Positions 22,600-32,973 of a DNA stretch of 64,000 nucleotides are shown here, piece after piece. Origin of the DNA: Oenanthe sinensis (Eukaryota > Streptophyta > Magnoliopsida > Apiales > Apiaceae); the NCBI GenBank assembly GCA_028671895.1, contig JAPMAC010000231.1, positions 7,776,001 to 7,840,000 of the forward strand. The letters are read 5' to 3'. Position 1 is the first letter of the stretch. Every line of letters begins with the position of its first letter. A program made the translations under genes and the position numbers. The notes under the pieces are model-generated. The model saw only the letters and a program-made list of their open reading frames with translations, was not told where the DNA came from and made no database searches.

Positions 22600-24179
22600 C
22601 TAATTTGAAAACAGATGGGGATATTCCTTTAACATAGAACTTTCTAATTCCCAGGTGGACTCATCAACACTTTGATTCCTCCACAACACTCGTAGTAATT
22701 TGACGACTTTATTTCTCAGCACTTGTTCCTTTCGGTCCATGATCTCTACCGGTTGCTCTACATAATACAAGTCCAGTTGAATCTCTATATTGTCGTACTC
22801 TATTACATGTCGAGCGTCTGGGTGGTACTGCCGCAACATTGATACATGAAATACATTATGGTCCTGCTGTAGGTTTGGGGGTAAAGCTAATTCATATGCT
22901 ACTTCCCCACACGTTTCAAAATCTCAAATGGTCCAATGAATCTCGGGCTTAGCTTTCCTTTCTTACCAAATCTCATTAGTCCTTTCCATGAGGATACTTT
23001 CAACAATACCAAGTTCCCTATTTAATATTCCCTGTCCTTCCTAGCTTGATCTGCATACTTGCGTTGCCTGTCTTGCACTGCCACCAGTCGATTTCTTATC
23101 AGATCTATCTTTTCTCTCGTTTGTTGAACCAATTCGGGTTCCAACATCTTACGTTCACCTACTTCATCCCAGCATAATTGTGATCGACACTTCCTCCCAT
23201 ATAAAGCTTCATAAGGTGGCATTCCTATGTTGGCATGGTAACTATTGTTATAAGAGAACTCAATTAATGGCAGATGATCATCCCAATTTCCTCTGAAGTC
23301 TATGGTGCAAACCCTCAACATATCCTCTATTGTTTGGATGGTCCTTTCACTTTGTCCATCAGTCTGGGGGTGGTAAGCGGTACTCATGTTTAGCCGGGTT
23401 CCCAAACACTCCTGGAAACTCCTCCAGAATCTAGAATTGAACCTTGGGTGTCTATTAGACACAATACCTACGGGAACTCCATGACGTACCACTATTTCCT
23501 TTAAGTATAACTCAACTAATCGGTCAACTGAATACCTCTCATTAATGGGTAGAAAATGTGCTGACTTCGTTAACCGATCTATTATTACCCAAATGGAATC
23601 ATGGTTTGCTTTTGTCTTTGGTAACCCTACTACAAAATCTATCGCAATGTGCTCCCATTTCCATTCCGGAATCTCCAGGGGTTGTAACAGTCCACTGGGT
23701 CTTTGATGTTCTGCCTTTACTTTCTGACAGGTCAAACACTTGCTTACCCATTCGGCAATATCTCTTTTCATGTTCGGCCACCAATAATACTCCTTCAGAT
23801 CTTTATACATTTTGGTACCTCCCGGGTGAATAGAAAATCTAGAGTTGTGTGCCTCGTGCAATACTTCATCCTTTAGTTCATGAACATCTGGAATACAAAT
23901 TCTATTATTAAATCTCAAGATTCCTTTCTCATCCTTAACGCACCTTCGTTCATCCCCATTCACCTTTTTCTCTCCCTCCTCTATCATCTTTTCTTGACAT
24001 ATTTTTATCTTTTCGATTAGTTCTGCCTCCACTCGGATCTCACACAGCATTTCCGTGCCTTCCTCAGGAAATTTTACCTCCAATTCCATCCTTTCAAATT
24101 CTTGTATTAATTCCTCCGAAGAAACCATCATCATCGGCCTTTCTTTTCTATATAGGGCATCAGCCACCACATTGACCTT
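22600..24179 (-). pseudogene. pol: E4 pol, C-terminal part (RNase H end, integrase, chromodomain)
   Basis: From the E5 insertion point the frame continues with NVVADAL (end of RNase H), then the integrase zinc region (HEAHNSRFSIHPGGTKMY, CLTCQKVKAEH), core with IAIDFVVGLP and GQSERTIQT, and the GRKCRSQLCWDEVG block. A stop at about 23022 ends the long frame, and frameshifts or stops precede the chromodomain (22839-22600: VKLLRVLWRNQSVDESTWEL, EYPHLF). In the integrase, the second catalytic Asp of the family motif SDRD reads SNRH (about 23447-23456), so the enzyme would be dead. The join to the rest of pol is at 38902. Confidence 0.9.
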
Positions 24180-24743
24180 TGAAAGGCATAGGTGTACTAA
24201 CTTGTAACACTTAATTATTTTGTAACTCAACTAAGTAAAAGATAAAACAACAGTAAAACAAGAGAAACTGAAGAAGCACATGGAATCAATCAACTGAAGA
24301 AATGGTAATGATACTTGGTAACTACAAGTAACTAATTTGGTTAATCAAGGATGCATAAGTGAGAAGAAGTTCAATCTGAGTATTGCTCATGCCCTAACTT
24401 ATCTAATGGAGAATCAAATTAATGTCAAGGAAGTATCAAGAAGGCCAAAGTGATTTCATGTAATGTATATCAACATCTGGATAATGTAAAGGTTAATCAA
24501 CAAATGAGAACTGACATTCAGAAGCAAGAACCCCTACAAGACTAGTCACTTATGAACCAGACCATTGCATCAAGTGTCAGGACATTGGAGGCAAGTTCGT
24601 GTCAGTAATAGAAGATCTCATTTGAATTGAGTGAGGAAAATAAATTGAAGAAGCTAAGGAAACTTGCTCACAAAGGTTAATTCTCAATTAGTCACTAAAG
24701 AAGGTCAACATTGGATGTGTGCATATTTGCCAAGGCAAATGTC

Positions 24744-25047
24744 GATCCACAGCAGATCGAGATGCGGGTCGAGATTTACAAGTGAAGTAAAACACTGCAA
24801 AGGCAAATCTCGATCCAGGCGATAGATCGAGATCGAGATTCTCCCAGATCGAGATCGAGATTTTCACAGACGGAGATCGAGATCCTCATAGATCGAGATC
24901 GAGATTCTCCCAGATCGAGATCGAGATTTTCACAGACCGAGATCGAGATCCTCATAGATCGAGATCGAGATTCTCCCAGATCGAGATCGAGATTTTCACA
25001 GATCGAGATCGAGATGGGTCCAGGCGAAGATCGAGATGCGGGTAGAA
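24744..25047 (+). repeat. GATCGAGATC array in the E5 5' LTR
   Basis: The core is a 22 bp unit AGATCGAGATCGAGATTCTC plus two bases. Three diverged 22-mers form a 66 bp higher-order unit that repeats at 24822, 24888 and 24954. Outlying single copies (GATCGAGATG) extend it on both sides. The unit is rich in TCGA and GATC palindromes, thus in CG sites. The array ends about 138 bp before the TATA box. Confidence 0.95.
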
Positions 25048-25184
25048 ATGTAACATTTAATGTTCAAGGGACAAGTGGCTTATTGTGAACGGTTGATCCA
25101 GAGTTGTTGGGAAAGTACTTTTTGTTGTCGAAGTCCTGATTGGGCCACGTACACAAAAAGGACAAGATCAAGACTACATGACAT

Positions 25185-25191
25185 TATAAAA
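25185..25191 (+). promoter_or_regulatory. E5 LTR TATA box
   Basis: TATAAAA (in ACATTATAAAAGCAGCAC) is a near-consensus plant TATA box downstream of the U3 array. The same site in the 3' LTR is 38584-38590. Confidence 0.75.
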
Positions 25192-25503
25192 GCAGCACTT
25201 TGTTTTTTATTTAAAAAAAGACTTGTATCTCTGTATTTTCGACGATAATTTTTTAAGAGAGAGCATTTACTGTAAAACAAAAAGAGAGAGAGAGAGGATC
25301 AGTTGAATCTAGCTTTAATTGCTGTATTTATTGTTCAACTGATCATGATGCTTTTATGAATGTTGTAGCAAATCCATCAATGAATATAATGATATATTCT
25401 TGAAATTCTGAGTCATCATTTATTACTTGCACATTGTTTATTCTCTCATAAATTTTAAACAGTTGTATTCACCCCCCCTCTACAACACTTTGGACCTAAC
25501 AAT

Positions 25504-25515
25504 TGGTATCAGAGC
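25504..25515 (+). other. E5 primer binding site (tRNA-Met type)
   Basis: TGGTATCAGAGC begins two bases after the LTR end. It is the usual initiator-tRNA-Met complement of plant copia elements. Confidence 0.92.
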
Positions 25516-26000
25516 TCCTGTTAAACACATCTAACAGAGATCCTACTGTGTTGTTTGAGTTGGTTCTTGAAAATCCCAGATCTAATTTTTCCTTGAAGTT
25601 TGTGCCGAAAGTTTTTATTTGTTTCTTCTTGAAAAAAAATCGTAGATCTAAAAAGTTTTGAGTCATGGTGTAAGGAATACTTGTACAAAATTCCAAAATA
25701 CTGTACTTTAGAGCTTTGTGGATTTTCTTGTGGTCAAAACTGGAATCAACTGATTGGCTAAACAAAAAGGACAATTTTGAACTTCTGTCAACTAGAAAGT
25801 GGACACCTTTTTGTTTGGACTTGAAAAATTGTGGACCCTGCTACTGTTCCTGTGATTAAAACTAACTTGCTTGAATCTTAAGTGCAGAATCCATTGGATA
25901 TTAATTGTTGGACATTTAAAGTGAGATAATTAATTTTTCAAGTAAATACAAGTTATTGTAATTTGAAAAGTGTATTATCTTAATTTTAAACTTTATTAAA

Positions 26001-28541
26001 ATGGTCGCCGCACACAGATTTAAGATACCTCCGTTTGATGCACAACATTATGACGAATGGACCGGAAGGATGAAAGCTTACCTTGAATCAATAAACAAGG
26101 TATACTTGAGAATATTGGAAAACGGTCCATACATACCCATGAGAATTGAGCCAGAGCGAATGGAAGGAGGGATACTAATTCCATCCCGGTCTGTTCCTAA
26201 AGAGGAAATGGAGTTTTCAGACGCAGATAAAGAATTGGTTGGTATGGATGCGTCGTTACGCAACGTCATAATTGAATCCCTAAACTCAGAGTACTATGTT
26301 CAAATAAAGGGATTAAAAACAGCTAAAGCCATGTGGGATAAACTGGCTGTGGTGATGGAGGGGACCGAGGAAGTTAGAGATAATCACAAACGCATTCTGA
26401 TATCTGAATATGAATCGTTCAGATGCGAACGAGGAGAAAGCGTAGCAGATGTTTACAAACGGTACAGTAAATTGCTTATCGAGCTGAGTATAAGAGATAA
26501 AGTCTATCCACTAGCAGATTCAAATATCAAGTTTCTCTTGAATTTGCCTAAACATCTGGAACACAGGATCACTGCCATTCGAGAGTCAAGAGATTTGAAA
26601 AACACTTCTCTCGAAAAGCTGTATGGTGTTTTGAAGACCTACGAGCTGGAGCAGGAACAAAATGACAGAAGAAGATCCTACAATAGTGGAGAAAACAAAG
26701 CGGTAAGTGAGTCTGGACTTGTAGCTGAAGAAACTGCTGTAAAGGCACTTGCAGCTGTCTCATTGAAAAATGCTAATCCTGAAAGGGTGGTATTAGACAT
26801 TGAAGATCCATCCGAAGAAAGTGAGGATGAATACTATACCCTTGAAGAGCTGGACAAATTAGAAGACAAGTCATATGCTTGTATTGCTCGAGAATTTGCT
26901 CATATCAGCTTCAGGAAGCAAAGAAGTGGTAAAGGACGCTTTGGTAGTTCTTTCAGCCGAAGAGGCAGGAGAGGCAATAGTGTAAGTGGTAGTGGAAATT
27001 ACAGCGGTCGGAGTAGCACATCTGGTAGTGGCTACAGACCTAACCTGGTAGACAAGAACAAGTTCAGATGCTACAACTGCAATGAATTGGGGCACTTCGC
27101 AACAGAGTGCAAGAAGCCCAAGTACGTTCATCCCAAGGAATCCTATGCTGATTTGAAAAAGAAATATGATGCCTTGGTTAGCAAGCAACAGAAGGGAAGC
27201 CGGGCGTATGTTGTGACTGAAGGGAAGGGTTGGGACGAGTCTGATGAAGATGAAGATCAGGAGCTATGCAACTTCGCTTTAATGGCAAAATCTTCAGAAC
27301 AATCAGAGGTACCAATTCTAACCGTAAATGAAATGTCTATTCCTGAGTACCAAAATGAATTAGCTGCCATGACTAAAGATATGTACAATCTCCAACTTAA
27401 TCTAATTGCTGTTAATGAGGAAAATGTTAAACTCTCCCTTAAGAATAGACTTCTCGAGGCCAGGGTAGAGGAATTAGAATCAGGAGAAAGTAAGGAAAGG
27501 CAGTTAATGAATCAGGTAGATGTTTTAGAACACAAGCTTAAGATTAGGGAAGACCTTAACGAAGAACTTAAAAATGAATTAGCTGAGCTTAAAGTAACAT
27601 GTAAATCTTTTGAAGAAGCCGCTAATAAAGTTTTCGTAGAAAGGGACATGTACATGAAACTGGCAGGCAAGAGCAAAAATGAAAAAGTAAACATAGGACT
27701 TGACTACACACAGAAAAAGAAAAATAGGGCTGCTGAGTTGTTAGAGCCAGTGTTAGTCAAAGAAAATGTGCCTGAGGTTTTAATGGATGTTAGAAAACCT
27801 ATCTTTAAGCATTTTGAGCCTAGGACCATAGATCCTGTTGCTACTGAAATTGAACATGAGATTAAAATTGAAAGAGATTCAGAAGAAAAAGTAGTAGAAC
27901 CTACAACTTCTAAAAGAGCTAGTAAGATTGCTTATGCTAAGAGAGGTGTAGGAACCAAGGAGGCTAAGACGGTGTCATATAAACAATGGGTAGCAGGGTC
28001 AGACCAAATGAAAGCACCTGTAAAGGCAGTTAAAACTGAACCTGCATCTGTATCTACATCTACACGAGCTAGAAAGGCATGCTATATTTGTAATCAAACT
28101 GATCATTTGTCTTACTATTGCCCGTTCTATGTAGAGGAAGAAAAATCTGTTGGTTGTAATACCATGCCTGCAACTACTGCTTTGCCTAACATGCATGCAA
28201 ATCATGCTAAATGCAATAATCCTAATTGTATGCCATGTGCTGTAAACATCATGCATGCTTATTTTAATTTAATGAATACTGCTAGTGCATCTGTTGAACA
28301 TACATCTAGTAGTGGTAAGAAAAAGCATGTGGGGTCAAAAACTAAGACTTCAAGTCCTCCTAAAGTTAGGAGTGACCAGTCTACTTCCAAACCTGACAAA
28401 CCAGTCAAGGTTGACAAGGGAAAAGACAAAGTCAAGATGAATGCCCCTGATGGCAACAAGGCAAAGCCTTCTGTATCTGAAAAGAAAAAGGAAATTATTG
28501 ATGCCGGGCCCAAACATCATTGGGTTCCGAAGAACACCTAA
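26001..28541 (+). CDS. gag: E5 gag polyprotein, 846 aa
   Basis: It starts at the first ATG after the leader, in good context (AAAATGGTC). Residues 1-230 are a copia-type gag domain (FDAQHYDEWTGRMKAYLES, AKAMWDKLAVVMEG, LGVLKTYELEQ-like end). A CCHC knuckle lies near residue 356 (CYNCNELGHFATEC), a long coiled coil at about 455-570, and a second CCHC near residue 694 (CYICNQTDHLSYYC), followed by a Cys-rich stretch (CNNPNCMPC) and a Lys-rich tail. 846 residues and two distant knuckles make it large for a copia gag. It would form the particle and bind the RNA. The stop at 28539 overlaps the pol frame by about 40 nt. Confidence 0.93.
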   Translation: MVAAHRFKIPPFDAQHYDEWTGRMKAYLESINKVYLRILENGPYIPMRIEPERMEGGILIPSRSVPKEEMEFSDADKELVGMDASLRNVIIESLNSEYYVQIKGLKTAKAMWDKLAVVMEGTEEVRDNHKRILISEYESFRCERGESVADVYKRYSKLLIELSIRDKVYPLADSNIKFLLNLPKHLEHRITAIRESRDLKNTSLEKLYGVLKTYELEQEQNDRRRSYNSGENKAVSESGLVAEETAVKALAAVSLKNANPERVVLDIEDPSEESEDEYYTLEELDKLEDKSYACIAREFAHISFRKQRSGKGRFGSSFSRRGRRGNSVSGSGNYSGRSSTSGSGYRPNLVDKNKFRCYNCNELGHFATECKKPKYVHPKESYADLKKKYDALVSKQQKGSRAYVVTEGKGWDESDEDEDQELCNFALMAKSSEQSEVPILTVNEMSIPEYQNELAAMTKDMYNLQLNLIAVNEENVKLSLKNRLLEARVEELESGESKERQLMNQVDVLEHKLKIREDLNEELKNELAELKVTCKSFEEAANKVFVERDMYMKLAGKSKNEKVNIGLDYTQKKKNRAAELLEPVLVKENVPEVLMDVRKPIFKHFEPRTIDPVATEIEHEIKIERDSEEKVVEPTTSKRASKIAYAKRGVGTKEAKTVSYKQWVAGSDQMKAPVKAVKTEPASVSTSTRARKACYICNQTDHLSYYCPFYVEEEKSVGCNTMPATTALPNMHANHAKCNNPNCMPCAVNIMHAYFNLMNTASASVEHTSSSGKKKHVGSKTKTSSPPKVRSDQSTSKPDKPVKVDKGKDKVKMNAPDGNKAKPSVSEKKKEIIDAGPKHHWVPKNT

Positions 28542-31500
28542 CCTTTCTGGATTTGCAGGGCAGTGTACAGGAAAAGGGTAAAGTCATATGGGTGCTGGAC
28601 AGTGGAGCATCGAGGCATATGACCGGCAATAAGTCCCTGCTAACAGATTTGGTGTTGAGAGCCGGCTCCGTGGTTACTTTTGGAGATAACAGCAAAGGTT
28701 ACACCAGGGGATATGGCAAGATCGTTTGTGGAAATGTTATCATTGAAGATGTATCTTTTGTGGAAGGATTGCGACATAATCTTCTCAGCATTAGTCAGTT
28801 CACCGACAGGGGTTTTGACGTCAACTTTGGGAAGCATGATTGTTCGATTCGAAGTAAAAAGGATGGAAGCCTTGCTCTCAAAGGAGTAAGGAAGTCAAAT
28901 TTGTTCATAGCTGACATGAATTCTGCTGATCAGTCTGAAGTCACGTGTTTCTACAGCAAGGCTTCTGCTGATGAAAGTTGGCTATGGCATAAAAGATTAT
29001 CTCACCTGAACTTTAAAGCAATGAATAATCTCGTAAGAAGAGAATTGGTGAGAGGGCTGCCGCAGATGGAGTTCACTCCAGATGGACTCTGCGAAGCATG
29101 TGAGATGGGAAAATCAAAAAGAGCCTCGCATAAGGATAAACAAGTGAATAGCATTACCGAGCCCCTACAACTCCTTCACATGGATTTGTTTGGACCTGTT
29201 AATGTTATGTCAATGTCAAGGAAAAGATATGCGCTGGTAATTGTCGATGACTTTTCCAAATACACATGGGTGAAGTTTGTGACATCGAAAGATGAAGTGC
29301 CACATGAGATCATTAGACATGTACTGGTAATTGAAAACGTAGCAAGTCTGACTGTGAAGACTATCCGATCCGACAATGGGACAGAATTCAAGAACTCAGT
29401 GTTAATGGATTTCTGCATATCTAAAGGGATCAGACGACAGTATTCAGCACCGAGAACACCACAGCAAAATGGGGTGGTAGAAAGGAAGAACAGGACACTG
29501 GTTGAAGCAGCTAGGACAATGCTGTATGAGTCAAAACTTCCTTTATATTTTTGGGCTGAAGCAGTTAACACGGCTTGTTATACACAGAACAGAACCCTGA
29601 TTATAAAGGACCATAATGAGACGCCGTATTACATGATGAATAAACGAAAACCATCTATCAAGTACTTTCACGTATTTGGTGCCAAATGCTTTGTGTTAAA
29701 AGACAATGCACAACTTGGAAAGTTTGATGCCAAAGCAGATGAAGGGTTTTTCATTGGATATTCTCTTGAAGTAGTAGCAGCGTACAGGGTGTTTGTGCTT
29801 AATGATCGCAAGGTGGTTGAAAGCCTTAATGTCACATTCGACGACTCAAAGCTCCCTTCTATACAAAAAGAAGATAGTGAGCCCACTTCCCTAAGATTTG
29901 AAAATATGGATGTTGATGAAGTGGATACAGTTCCTGAGTCAGTAGTGCAGGGTAGTGATCCAACTATAAATAATGAAATTAATCAAGAGTCTAGTGTTTC
30001 GCAAATTCAAAACCCTAGAACTGAGGGATCACCTTCCGTCAGACCTGGTACTAACTCAGGGGGAGTCAGTATGCACTCAGGGGGAGCAGCTCACTCAGGG
30101 GGAGCTAGTACTAGCTCAAGAGAAGCTAGTGAAAGTGCTTCTAGACTAAGTCACCTTCACTTACAAGATCAAGCTGAATCATCAAGAACATTTGCTAGGG
30201 ATCGCACTTGGAACAAGGACCATCCGTTCGAGCTAATTATTGGTGATCCAGAAGCCGGAGTGACTACTAGAGGAAAAGCTAGAGCTGAAATTGCCACTGA
30301 GAATGAATGTCTATATTCAGTGTTCCTTTCTCAGATGGAACCTAAAGTGGTGGAAGAAGCTCTAGATGACGCTGATTGGGTGATTGCTATGCAAGAGGAA
30401 CTCAATCAGTTTGAAAGGCAGAAGGTGTGGAAGCTGGTACCCAGACCAAAGAATAGATCTGTTGTTGGGACAAAATGGGTATTCAGGAACAAGCTGGATG
30501 AAGACGGACGTGTAACACGAAATAAAGCTCGCCTGGTTGCCAAGGGTTATACTCAACGAGAAGGAATTGATTATGATGAAACCTATGCACCAGTAGCAAG
30601 GCTAGAGGCAGTAAGGATGTTCTTGGCATTCGCAGCACATCATGGTTTTAAAGTCTATCAAATGGATGTCAAGAGTGCATTCTTAAACGGTGAACTGGAT
30701 GAAGAGGTGTATGTCGAGCAACCTCCCGGGTTTATCGATATCAAACATTGTGATTATGTTTATCGACTCTTCAAATCAGTATATGGCCTTAAGCAGTCTC
30801 CGCGAAAGTGGTATGAAACTCTGTCAGACTTCTTACTAGAAAGTGGTTTTACAAGAGGAGTAATCGACAAGACGCTCTTCTACAAGAAATGCAAAGATGA
30901 TCTAATAATGGTGCAAGTATATGTGGATGACATTATCTTTGGGTCTGCAAATGAGAAGCTGTGTGCTAAATTCGCTAAGTTAATGCAATCAAGGTATGAG
31001 ATGAGCATGATGGGAGAGCTGACGTTCTTTCTGGGCATTCAAGTTAGTCAGAAGAAGGACGGGATATTTATCTGCCAGACCAAGTACATTCATGATCTAT
31101 TGAAGAAGTATGGTCTCCAAGATGTATCACAAGCAAAGACTCCTATGGCAACAGCCACGAAACTTGACGAGGACAAATCGGGTAAACCTGTAGACATCTC
31201 AAGCTATCGAGGTATGATCGGCTCACTTTTGTATTTAACTGCTAGCAGACCTGATATTATGTTCTCTACATGCTTATGTGCAAGGTTCCAAGCGGATCCT
31301 AGAGAGTCACATCTCATAGCCGTAAAGCGCATTTTTAGGTATCTCAAGGGAACTTCAAATCTCGGGATTTGGTACCCAAGAGATACAGGGTTTAATCTTG
31401 TTGGTTATTCGGATTCAGATTACGCAGGTTGTAGAATAGATAGGAAGAGTACTTCAGGAAGCTGTCAGTTCCTTGGAAGAAGGTTAGTGTCTTGGCAAAG

Positions 31501-31864
31501 CAAGAAACAACACACAGTATCTACCTCGACAGCTGAAGCAGAATATATTGCTGCTGGAAGCTGTGTGGCCCAGATACTGTGGATGAAGAACCAACTCAAG
31601 GACTACGGTGTGGAAGTATCTAAGATTCCTATCATGTGTGACAACACAAGTGCTATTGCAATGACCAACAATCCTGTGGATCACTCAAGGACCAAGCACA
31701 TTGACATCAGGTATCATTTTATTAGAGAACATGTAGAAAATGGAACTGTAGAGTTGCATTTTGTGTCTACTGAACGTCAAATAGCAGATATATTCACTAA
31801 ACCCCTAGACGAATCAACATTTTCTAGATTGGTTGGTGAATTAGGGATGCTTAACACCTGTTAG
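28502..31864 (+). CDS. pol: E5 pol polyprotein (protease, integrase, RT, RNase H), about 1,120 codons
   Basis: The frame is open from 28502 with no ATG near its start and lies in the -1 frame relative to gag. Counting from 28520, domains are: protease VLDSGASRHMTG (about 25-36), pre-integrase with WHKRLSHL and CEAC (about 155-195), integrase with D in HMDLFGP (about 220), D in RSDNGTEF (about 283) and E in GVVERKN (about 320), a linker with SGG repeats (about 510-560), RT with YVDD (about 801), and RNase H with GYSDSDYAG and STAEAEY, ending IADIFTKPLDESTF. All catalytic residues I checked are present and there is no internal stop. It would mature, reverse-transcribe and integrate the element. 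Confidence 0.93.
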   Translation, partial: CRAQTSLGSEEHLTFLDLQGSVQEKGKVIWVLDSGASRHMTGNKSLLTDLVLRAGSVVTFGDNSKGYTRGYGKIVCGNVIIEDVSFVEGLRHNLLSISQFTDRGFDVNFGKHDCSIRSKKDGSLALKGVRKSNLFIADMNSADQSEVTCFYSKASADESWLWHKRLSHLNFKAMNNLVRRELVRGLPQMEFTPDGLCEACEMGKSKRASHKDKQVNSITEPLQLLHMDLFGPVNVMSMSRKRYALVIVDDFSKYTWVKFVTSKDEVPHEIIRHVLVIENVASLTVKTIRSDNGTEFKNSVLMDFCISKGIRRQYSAPRTPQQNGVVERKNRTLVEAARTMLYESKLPLYFWAEAVNTACYTQNRTLIIKDHNETPYYMMNKRKPSIKYFHVFGAKCFVLKDNAQLGKFDAKADEGFFIGYSLEVVAAYRVFVLNDRKVVESLNVTFDDSKLPSIQKEDSEPTSLRFENMDVDEVDTVPESVVQGSDPTINNEINQESSVSQIQNPRTEGSPSVRPGTNSGGVSMHSGGAAHSGGASTSSREASESASRLSHLHLQDQAESSRTFARDRTWNKDHPFELIIGDPEAGVTTRGKARAEIATENECLYSVFLSQMEPKVVEEALDDADWVIAMQEELNQFERQKVWKLVPRPKNRSVVGTKWVFRNKLDEDGRVTRNKARLVAKGYTQREGIDYDETYAPVARLEAVRMFLAFAAHHGFKVYQMDVKSAFLNGELDEEVYVEQPPGFIDIKHCDYVYRLFKSVYGLKQSPRKWYETLSDFLLESGFTRGVIDKTLFYKKCKDDLIMVQVYVDDIIFGSANEKLCAKFAKLMQSRYEMSMMGELTFFLGIQVSQKKDGIFICQTKYIHDLLKKYGLQDVSQAKTPMATATKLDEDKSGKPVDISSYRGMIGSLLYLTASRPDIMFSTCLCARFQADPRESHLIAVKRIFRYLKGTSNLGIWYPRDTGFNLVGYSDSDYAGCRIDRKSTSGSCQFLGRRLVSWQSKKQHTVSTSTAEAEYIAAGSCVAQILWMKNQLKDYGVEVSKIPIMCDNTSAIAMTNNPVDHSRTKHIDIRYHFIREHVENGTVELHFVSTERQIADIFTKPLDESTFSRLVGELGMLNTC

Positions 31865-32091
31865 TGTTGCTACCTATCTGTTATAATTCAGTTTGTGTAC
31901 ATATTATTGTTATTCATGAATATTCATAATTAATAATGTGTACTTAACTTCATAAATGTATGTGTTGCATATCATAAGGAGTTAGAAAGTTTCATGACAT
32001 TAATCTTGTGCTGATCTGTATATCATTATGGTTAGTGTCTAAATGAAGTAATGAGAAATTTTCTATGGCAAATCTCGATCTATCCACATCA

Positions 32092-32283
32092 AGATCGACA
32101 TCGAGATGTAGATCGAGATGCGGATCGAGATCGCCATCCAGATCGACATCGAGATGTAGATCGAGATGCGGATCGAGATCGACATCCAGATCGACATCGA
32201 GATGTAGATCGAGATGCGGATCGAGATCGACATCTAGATCGACATCTAGATGAGGATCGAGATGCGGATCTCGAGATCGAGAT
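32092..32283 (+). repeat. 48 bp tandem repeat in the E5 spacer
   Basis: Units start at 32092, 32140, 32188 and 32236, each beginning AGATCGACATCGAGATG or a close variant (period 48). The core GATCGAGAT is shared with the LTR array, but unit length and arrangement differ. Because 48 is divisible by three, several frames on both strands stay open and give Arg/Asp- or Arg/Ser-repeat peptides, which I regard as artefacts. Confidence 0.95.
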
Positions 32284-32322
32284 GTGACGTGTCTTTTCAG
32301 TCATTTTTTTTAGGCGTGCAGG

Positions 32323-32330
32323 TATATATT
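32323..32330 (+). promoter_or_regulatory. TATA candidate for the E5 accessory ORF
   Basis: TATATATT lies 40 bp after the 48 bp array and about 640 bp before the accessory ATG. Confidence 0.5.
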
Positions 32331-32973
32331 ATAGCATTAAAAAGGCTGTTCATTATTTACATTAACTTTCTTTCTCTCCAAAAGCTTAAGCTCTTCATAT
32401 ACACTCGCGTATACATACATTACATCAAGTTTTCTTGTGATTTTCTTAAACAAAAATCACTAACTGTTACTTAAAAGCATCAATAACTAAAACGAAACTC
32501 TGCTAAAATTTTGTTTAAAACTGTTGAACTTCTTGCGTTGTTTTTATCGTTATTACTGTTCTTGCAATTAGTTCTTTAGTTTTCTTCTTCATTCGAGTGA
32601 GTTTGGTTTTTGTTTCGTGCTTTCTTATTCTTAAGTACTTTTGTGTTCTTGAGCAAAATAGTTGTGAGTACTACTGGTTAATCCTTAAAGTGCAACTTTA
32701 CCGCCGTGTTTGTGGTTTTTTTTCTGGAAAAATAATTTATTTTGTAACGGCTGTTCACTTTAATTTTCGAAAACTCAACCGTCAATCATTAGTGGGGAGT
32801 TAAGTGGTCATTAGTGGGCAGTTAATTTGTTTTAATTTGTGTCACTAATTACGTGGGGTAATTAGTGGGGTTCGTGTACGTTTTTTTTGTTGTTTAAATT
32901 TAGAACTTGTTCTCTAAAAATTTCCATTGCCAAACCATTTCAGAACATTTCTTTTCTCAAACACAAATTTAAA

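Larger units (their letters stand above)
24180..25501 (+). repeat. E5 5' LTR, 1,322 bp
   Basis: It starts TGAAAGGCATAGG and ends CCTCTACAAC...CCTAACA. It contains a 22/66 bp repeat array (24744-25047), a TATA box at 25185-25191 and a C-run near the 3' end. Differences from the 3' LTR that I can see lie at about 24254, 24649, 25024, 25084, 25212 (indel) and 25285. Confidence 0.96.
31865..32973 (+). promoter_or_regulatory. E5 spacer between pol and accessory ORF, probable internal promoter
   Basis: After the pol stop come about 200 bp of AT-rich sequence, a 48 bp x 4 repeat (32092-32283), a TATA box TATATATT (32323-32330), a pyrimidine-rich stretch (CTTTCTTTCTCTCC, about 32366-32380) and a leader of about 600 nt before the ATG at 32974. 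The order of array, TATA and leader repeats that of the LTR. Promoter activity is inferred. Short open frames in the leader are not supported. Confidence 0.6.

Noticed and set aside
24744..25047. CRISPR-like repeat array
   Set aside because: Repeats are 22 bp in a 66 bp higher-order unit without unique spacers, inside a plant LTR.
29176..29571. Minus-strand frame of 131 codons within E5 pol
   Set aside because: It lies opposite the integrase core and is explained by coding constraint on the other strand. No domain is visible.
32051..32304. Open frames on both strands giving Arg/Asp- or Arg/Ser-repeat peptides
   Set aside because: They come from the 48 bp repeat, whose length is divisible by three, so stops are avoided in several frames at once. 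No start context or family supports them.
32887..32973. Longer N-terminus of the E5 accessory ORF
   Set aside because: The upstream part of the frame starts with TTG, not ATG. The first ATG, at 32974, has good context.
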